Source: Thiodiazotropha sp040506705
Lineage (GTDB): Bacteria; Pseudomonadota; Gammaproteobacteria; Chromatiales; Chromatiaceae
DNA: 64,000 nt
NCBI GenBank assembly: GCA_040506705.1
Contig: JBEVWG010000001.1
Span: 21,415 to 85,414 of the forward strand
Direction of reading: 5' to 3'
Every line of letters starts with the position of its first letter. The stretch's first letter is position 1. Of this stretch, positions 61,123 to 64,000 are shown one piece after another. The position numbers and the translations under genes were made by a program. The notes under the pieces were generated by a model. The model did not search any database and was not told the DNA's origin. It was given only the letters and a program-made list of their open reading frames with translations.

Positions 61123-62488
61123 GGCTGACAATACAACTAAAAAACACCATCATAAGCGGCTGCCAAAATATCATGGGCTGAAGTGGATTACACCGGATTT
61201 ACCCACCACCAGCGAACTCTGGCCACTGGGTAAACAACGCTCTATCGTCAAGGAGAGAGGACAGCGCAATTCAACAGAACGATTACTCAATGAAATATTG
61301 GTCAAGGAGAAGTGGCAATGGCCTAAACGAGAGTTGATGTTCTTTTCTGACTTGCATGCTGACACTGATGCTTTTATCGCTTCTCTGGTGGCATCTGGTG
61401 GTGTCAGAAAAACCGGTGATAAAGATAGCGATTTAAAGTTGACCCAGAGAGGTCGTCACGCCTGTTTTGTAATAGGCGGTGACTGCTTTGATAAAGGGCC
61501 AAGTAATCTAAGATTACTAAGGGTGATAGCTCGTTTACGAAAGCTCGGTGCCCGGGTCTCTATATTGGCGGGAAATCATGATATTAGAATCAAGCTGGGC
61601 ATCTCTTCTGTAGGCATGGATGCAGACCCAAGGCACGATCATTTCTTTATTCGCATGGGAAGTAAGGCGGTTCCCATGTTACGTGAGATTGCTGATGAGT
61701 ATCTGCAAGGCAAGTCAGCATTGAAGGGTATCCCCCCAACCAGAAGTTGTCGTCGATTGCTCTATCCTCCCAAGCGATGGTTTACTGAATTCCCTAAAAT
61801 GGCTGGTTGGGTGATGCCAGAAAAGCGCCTGGCCAGAGAGCTAAAACGCTTGAAAGAGAAGATAGAGAGTTTTGAATCAGACTGTGAAAAGGCAGGGCTA
61901 TCGTTGCGGCAGGTCTATGCGGCAGTACTGAAATGGCAGGCCCTGTTTCTTAAGTCGAGTGGTGAATTCAGCTGGTTCTTCAGGGATATGAAATTGGCTT
62001 GTCGTCATGGCTCCTTTCTGTTTGTTCATGCGGGAATTGATGACCGAATGGCTAAACTGATCAATCGCAAGGGGGTTAAATATCTGAACAATCAATTCAA
62101 AGAGGATATCGATGATGAGATATTTGAGTTTTACTACGGCCCTCTGGCGAATGTGATTAGAACAAAATATCGGGATGTGGATATGCCGTTGACCCGCAAG
62201 GGTGTCAAACTGATGCATGAAATAGGGATCTATGCGATTGTGCATGGACATGCCAATCGTTATCACGGTCAACGCATAATGTTACGCAAAGGGCTGTTAA
62301 ACTTTGAGTGTGATGCAACTCTTGATCGACACTCCCGTAAAAAGGAGGGATTGAAAGGTGAGGGGGCAGCAGTGACCATCTTTCACCCCGACAGACTTGT
62401 GTTGGGAATCAGTACCGACTATCCCCAGATTAAAGTATTCGATCCGAAGTCTATTATGATAAAGAGAAAAGCACATGCGCCAGGGTAA
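61112..62488 (+). CDS. Calcineurin-like metallophosphatase (PPP-like)
   Basis: A 458-residue phosphatase. Metal blocks: FFSDLHADTDAF (about 77), VIGGDCFDKGPSN (about 121), LAGNHDIRIKLG (about 152), FVHAGIDDRM (about 304) and IVHGHANRYHG (about 376). A helical insert of about 120 residues lies between GNHD and HAG. The order resembles serine/threonine phosphatases and bis-phosphate hydrolases. The start TTG 61112 follows AGGAG at 6-nt spacing and overlaps the previous gene by 11 bp; the gene overlaps the next by 14 bp. Confidence 0.83.
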   Translation: MSIKADNTTKKHHHKRLPKYHGLKWITPDLPTTSELWPLGKQRSIVKERGQRNSTERLLNEILVKEKWQWPKRELMFFSDLHADTDAFIASLVASGGVRKTGDKDSDLKLTQRGRHACFVIGGDCFDKGPSNLRLLRVIARLRKLGARVSILAGNHDIRIKLGISSVGMDADPRHDHFFIRMGSKAVPMLREIADEYLQGKSALKGIPPTRSCRRLLYPPKRWFTEFPKMAGWVMPEKRLARELKRLKEKIESFESDCEKAGLSLRQVYAAVLKWQALFLKSSGEFSWFFRDMKLACRHGSFLFVHAGIDDRMAKLINRKGVKYLNNQFKEDIDDEIFEFYYGPLANVIRTKYRDVDMPLTRKGVKLMHEIGIYAIVHGHANRYHGQRIMLRKGLLNFECDATLDRHSRKKEGLKGEGAAVTIFHPDRLVLGISTDYPQIKVFDPKSIMIKRKAHAPG

Positions 62489-62750
62489 AAAAAATTTCCG
62501 TCATGAATCAATTCAGGATAGAGCCTCAATACAGAATTTATTGAAATCTATTACTCAAGGGATAGGCAAAGGCAGCTTAGTGCTTAGTGACGATGAGGGT
62601 GAGATGGAGTTGAAACCTGATGGCTTATTACAATTGAAAGTGACCGCATCACAGGATACTGACAAACACAGACTCAATCTTCGGATTACCTGGACTGCGG
62701 CTAATGGTGAAGGGAAAAAGCAGAAAAAACTGAAAGTAAAATCGGGTTGA
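62475..62750 (+). CDS. Amphi-Trp domain-containing small protein
   Basis: A 91-residue protein with the amphi-Trp pattern: NFRHESIQDRASIQNLLKSITQGIGKGSLVLSDDEGEMELKPDG, then alternating hydrophobic strands ending in NLRITWTA. Such proteins often accompany HprK-related kinase B, and may be the kinase's substrate or carrier. It overlaps the metallophosphatase gene by 14 bp and closes the operon. The C-terminus is lysine-rich (GKKQKKLKVKSG). Confidence 0.78.
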   Translation: MRQGKKNFRHESIQDRASIQNLLKSITQGIGKGSLVLSDDEGEMELKPDGLLQLKVTASQDTDKHRLNLRITWTAANGEGKKQKKLKVKSG

Positions 62751-62799
62751 ATCAGTCGCTCATCTTACTAGGGCCTGTTAACACTAATCGAATCAAACC

Positions 62800-62880
62800 G
62801 TAGCCTGGATGGTGTGCAACGGAATCCGGGATTATTGGCGCACTGCTCTCCCGGATTCCGTTGCACGCCATCCGGGCTAC
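62800..62880. repeat. Long inverted repeat with GTAG at both ends
   Basis: Two 31-bp arms (62800-62830 and 62850-62880), pairing with two mismatches, around a 19-nt loop. Both arms begin with GTAG read from the outside inward (GTAGCCTGGATGG and, on the other strand, GTAGCCCGGATGG). It lies between the amphi-Trp gene and pncC and may terminate the operon, though there is no T-run. Probably a dispersed repeat. Confidence 0.85.
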
Positions 62881-62942
62881 CTTGCTTGGTATTTTTATTA
62901 AAGAATTTTGCGGTAAACACTATTAACCGCCATAGATGGCTT

Positions 62943-63443
62943 ATGATCGAGACAGCAGAGATACAACCAGACCTGATCCAACAACTGGCAAAGCTACTGC
63001 GCCATAAGGCGTATCGCATGGTTGTCGCAGAATCATGTACTGGTGGATGGCTTGCCAAGGTTTTGACCGATCTCCCCGGCAGCAGTGACTGGTTTGACCG
63101 AGGATATGTCACTTACAGCAACCAAGCCAAACATGAGATGTTAGGCGTCAACCAGGAGACCTTGGATCAATTTGGTGCCGTTAGTCTGGAAACAGTTCAA
63201 GAGATGACCAAGGGGGCATTAGATGAAAGCGGGGCGGATGTTGCAGTCGCCATCAGTGGTATTGCAGGCCCAGGGGGAGGGAGCGATGAAAAGCCTGTCG
63301 GTACGGTCTGTTTCAGTTTTTTGTTTTCAAACGGTGAGAGCGTGTTGGATCAGCTCTGCTTTAAAGGGGATCGTGATCAGGTCAGGCGGCAGTCGGTGAT
63401 CCATGCACTCGAAACAGTCATTGAACAGTTAAAGCATGTCTGA
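62943..63443 (+). CDS. pncC: Nicotinamide-nucleotide amidase (CinA C-terminal type)
   Basis: A 166-residue PncC-type enzyme converting NMN to nicotinate mononucleotide and ammonia. Motifs: MVVAESCTGGWLAKVLTDLPGSS with the catalytic Ser, YVTYSNQAKHEMLGV (Tyr and Lys), and VAISGIAGPGGGSDEKPVGTVCF. It lacks the N-terminal COG1058 domain, as in E. coli PncC (165). ATG 62943 is chosen because upstream codons overlap the repeat. Its end overlaps thpR by 8 bp. Often followed by recA nearby. Confidence 0.93.
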   Translation: MIETAEIQPDLIQQLAKLLRHKAYRMVVAESCTGGWLAKVLTDLPGSSDWFDRGYVTYSNQAKHEMLGVNQETLDQFGAVSLETVQEMTKGALDESGADVAVAISGIAGPGGGSDEKPVGTVCFSFLFSNGESVLDQLCFKGDRDQVRRQSVIHALETVIEQLKHV

Positions 63444-63978
63444 CCAGCGTCTATTCTTTGCCCTTTGGCCCAGTGCTGAGGTACGGGATCAACTACATCA
63501 ATGCCTGGAGCAGGGACCATCCGTAAAAGGGCGTCCTCATCATCCAGCAGATCTGCATATGACTTTAGTCTTTCTCGGACAGGTGAGGGCAGAGCGGATC
63601 ACCTGTATCAGAGAGGCAGCAGATTCGATGGATGTGCAAAGTTTCTCCCTGCAGATCGATCATAGCGGATATTGGCCAAGGCCTAAGATAGTCTGGGCTG
63701 CACCTGAAACTACACCTCATCCATTAACCCGGTTGGTCGATGATTTAAAACATCGATTGACAAGTTGCGGATTCGAACCGGAACAGCGGCCCTATCGTCC
63801 CCATGTGACTCTTTATCGGAAAGTGCCACACCATCAACCATGGCGTTTGCAGAGTGCTATTCAATGGGATGTTAATGAGTTCGTTCTGGCAACCTCGAAC
63901 AATCCCGGGTCGAATCAGAATAGGTACCAAATATTGGATCGTTGGCCGTTACAACAATCGGATAACAGCCAACAGTGA
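63436..63978 (+). CDS. thpR: RNA 2',3'-cyclic phosphodiesterase
   Basis: A 180-residue 2H phosphoesterase with two H-x-T/S-L motifs: HMTLVFLGQV (about 36) and HVTLYRKV (about 124), as in E. coli ThpR/LigT. It hydrolyses RNA 2',3'-cyclic phosphates. Starts within the pncC end (8-bp overlap), so the genes are coupled. A REP follows 3 bp after the stop. Confidence 0.92.
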   Translation: MSDQRLFFALWPSAEVRDQLHQCLEQGPSVKGRPHHPADLHMTLVFLGQVRAERITCIREAADSMDVQSFSLQIDHSGYWPRPKIVWAAPETTPHPLTRLVDDLKHRLTSCGFEPEQRPYRPHVTLYRKVPHHQPWRLQSAIQWDVNEFVLATSNNPGSNQNRYQILDRWPLQQSDNSQQ

Positions 63979-63981
63979 AGT

Positions 63982-64000
63982 GGTGGGGCATGGCCCCACC
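63982..64000 (-). repeat. REP hairpin, subtype A, cut by window edge
   Basis: GGTGGGGC-ATG-GCCCCACC; the expected CTAC (GTAG on the other strand) lies beyond the window. Confidence 0.75.

Noticed and set aside
1..64000. tRNA and rRNA genes
   Set aside because: I looked in the longer gaps for T-loop (GGTTCGAATCC-like) and CCA-end patterns and for rRNA-like sequence and found none that I could support; GATTCGAACC near 63770 lies within thpR.

Overview
The window reads as a chromosomal segment of a gammaproteobacterium that probably fixes carbon chemolithoautotrophically. Support comes from an inorganic-carbon uptake operon at the left edge (SulP transporter, NuoM-like DabB, DUF2309 DabA) and from gammaproteobacterial housekeeping genes (icd with the AceK-type serine, xerD-dsbC, yajQ, mutS, pncC, thpR, dgkA, DUF3549/YcgN). 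A sulfur-oxidising, Sedimenticola/Thiodiazotropha-like organism is a guess from gene content; no 16S gene or sulfur-oxidation gene is present to prove it.

Layout. 1-4.9 kb: sulP-dabB-dabA on the minus strand. 5.4-13.4 kb: a chemoreceptor with a candidate sigma-28 promoter, a secreted RCC1-repeat protein, a quinone oxidoreductase, and a PhnD-like binding protein next to a PAS-GGDEF-EAL protein. 13.6-19.5 kb: TetR-adaptor-RND efflux operon and a membrane-tailed CBS protein. 20-23.5 kb: an AlsS-like ThDP enzyme coupled to an aldehyde dehydrogenase, then a small membrane protein. 23.6-30.6 kb: three exported enzymes that look like phosphate scavenging (metallophosphoesterase, PhoX-like protein, double-domain extracellular nuclease). 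31-38.2 kb: tautomerase-fold protein, DUF2130 coiled-coil nuclease-like protein, a duplicated repeat-rich region holding a 100-N assembly gap, and an internally duplicated beta-propeller lipoprotein. 38.6-51.8 kb: housekeeping and signalling genes (icd, usp, DUF3549-ycgN, xerD, yajQ-dsbC, PP2C-FHA pair, PilZ, dodecin, mutS, cupin). 52.1 kb: a RAYT (REP-associated tyrosine transposase) flanked by its own REP arrays. 52.9-54.7 kb: LpxH-like hydrolase and a glycosyltransferase. 54.8-55.2 kb: dgkA. 55.2-62.8 kb: a tightly coupled eight-gene operon of kinases and phosphatases. 62.9-64 kb: pncC and thpR.

Two things stand out. First, the 55.2-62.8 kb operon combines Nudix, PhoU-like+APH kinase, ATP-grasp, HprK-like kinase, SixA+Nudix fusion, histidine phosphatase, metallophosphatase and an amphi-Trp protein, almost all overlapping or nearly abutting. 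It looks like a GAK-type (HprK-related/ATP-grasp) system, known to me only as a bioinformatic grouping, and here it lacks the CofD-like partner. It should be a phosphorylation/dephosphorylation cycle on an unknown substrate. Second, a single RAYT gene sits between matching clusters of GTAG-headed hairpins, and about 23 copies of these hairpins, in three sequence subtypes, are spread through the window. They account for most of the otherwise unexplained intergenic DNA, together with at least three other palindromic repeat families.

C-di-GMP signalling is well represented (GGDEF-EAL, PilZ, YajQ), as is phosphate chemistry (PhoX, nuclease, phosphoesterases, the kinase/phosphatase operon). No tRNA, rRNA, CRISPR array or complete insertion sequence was recognised.
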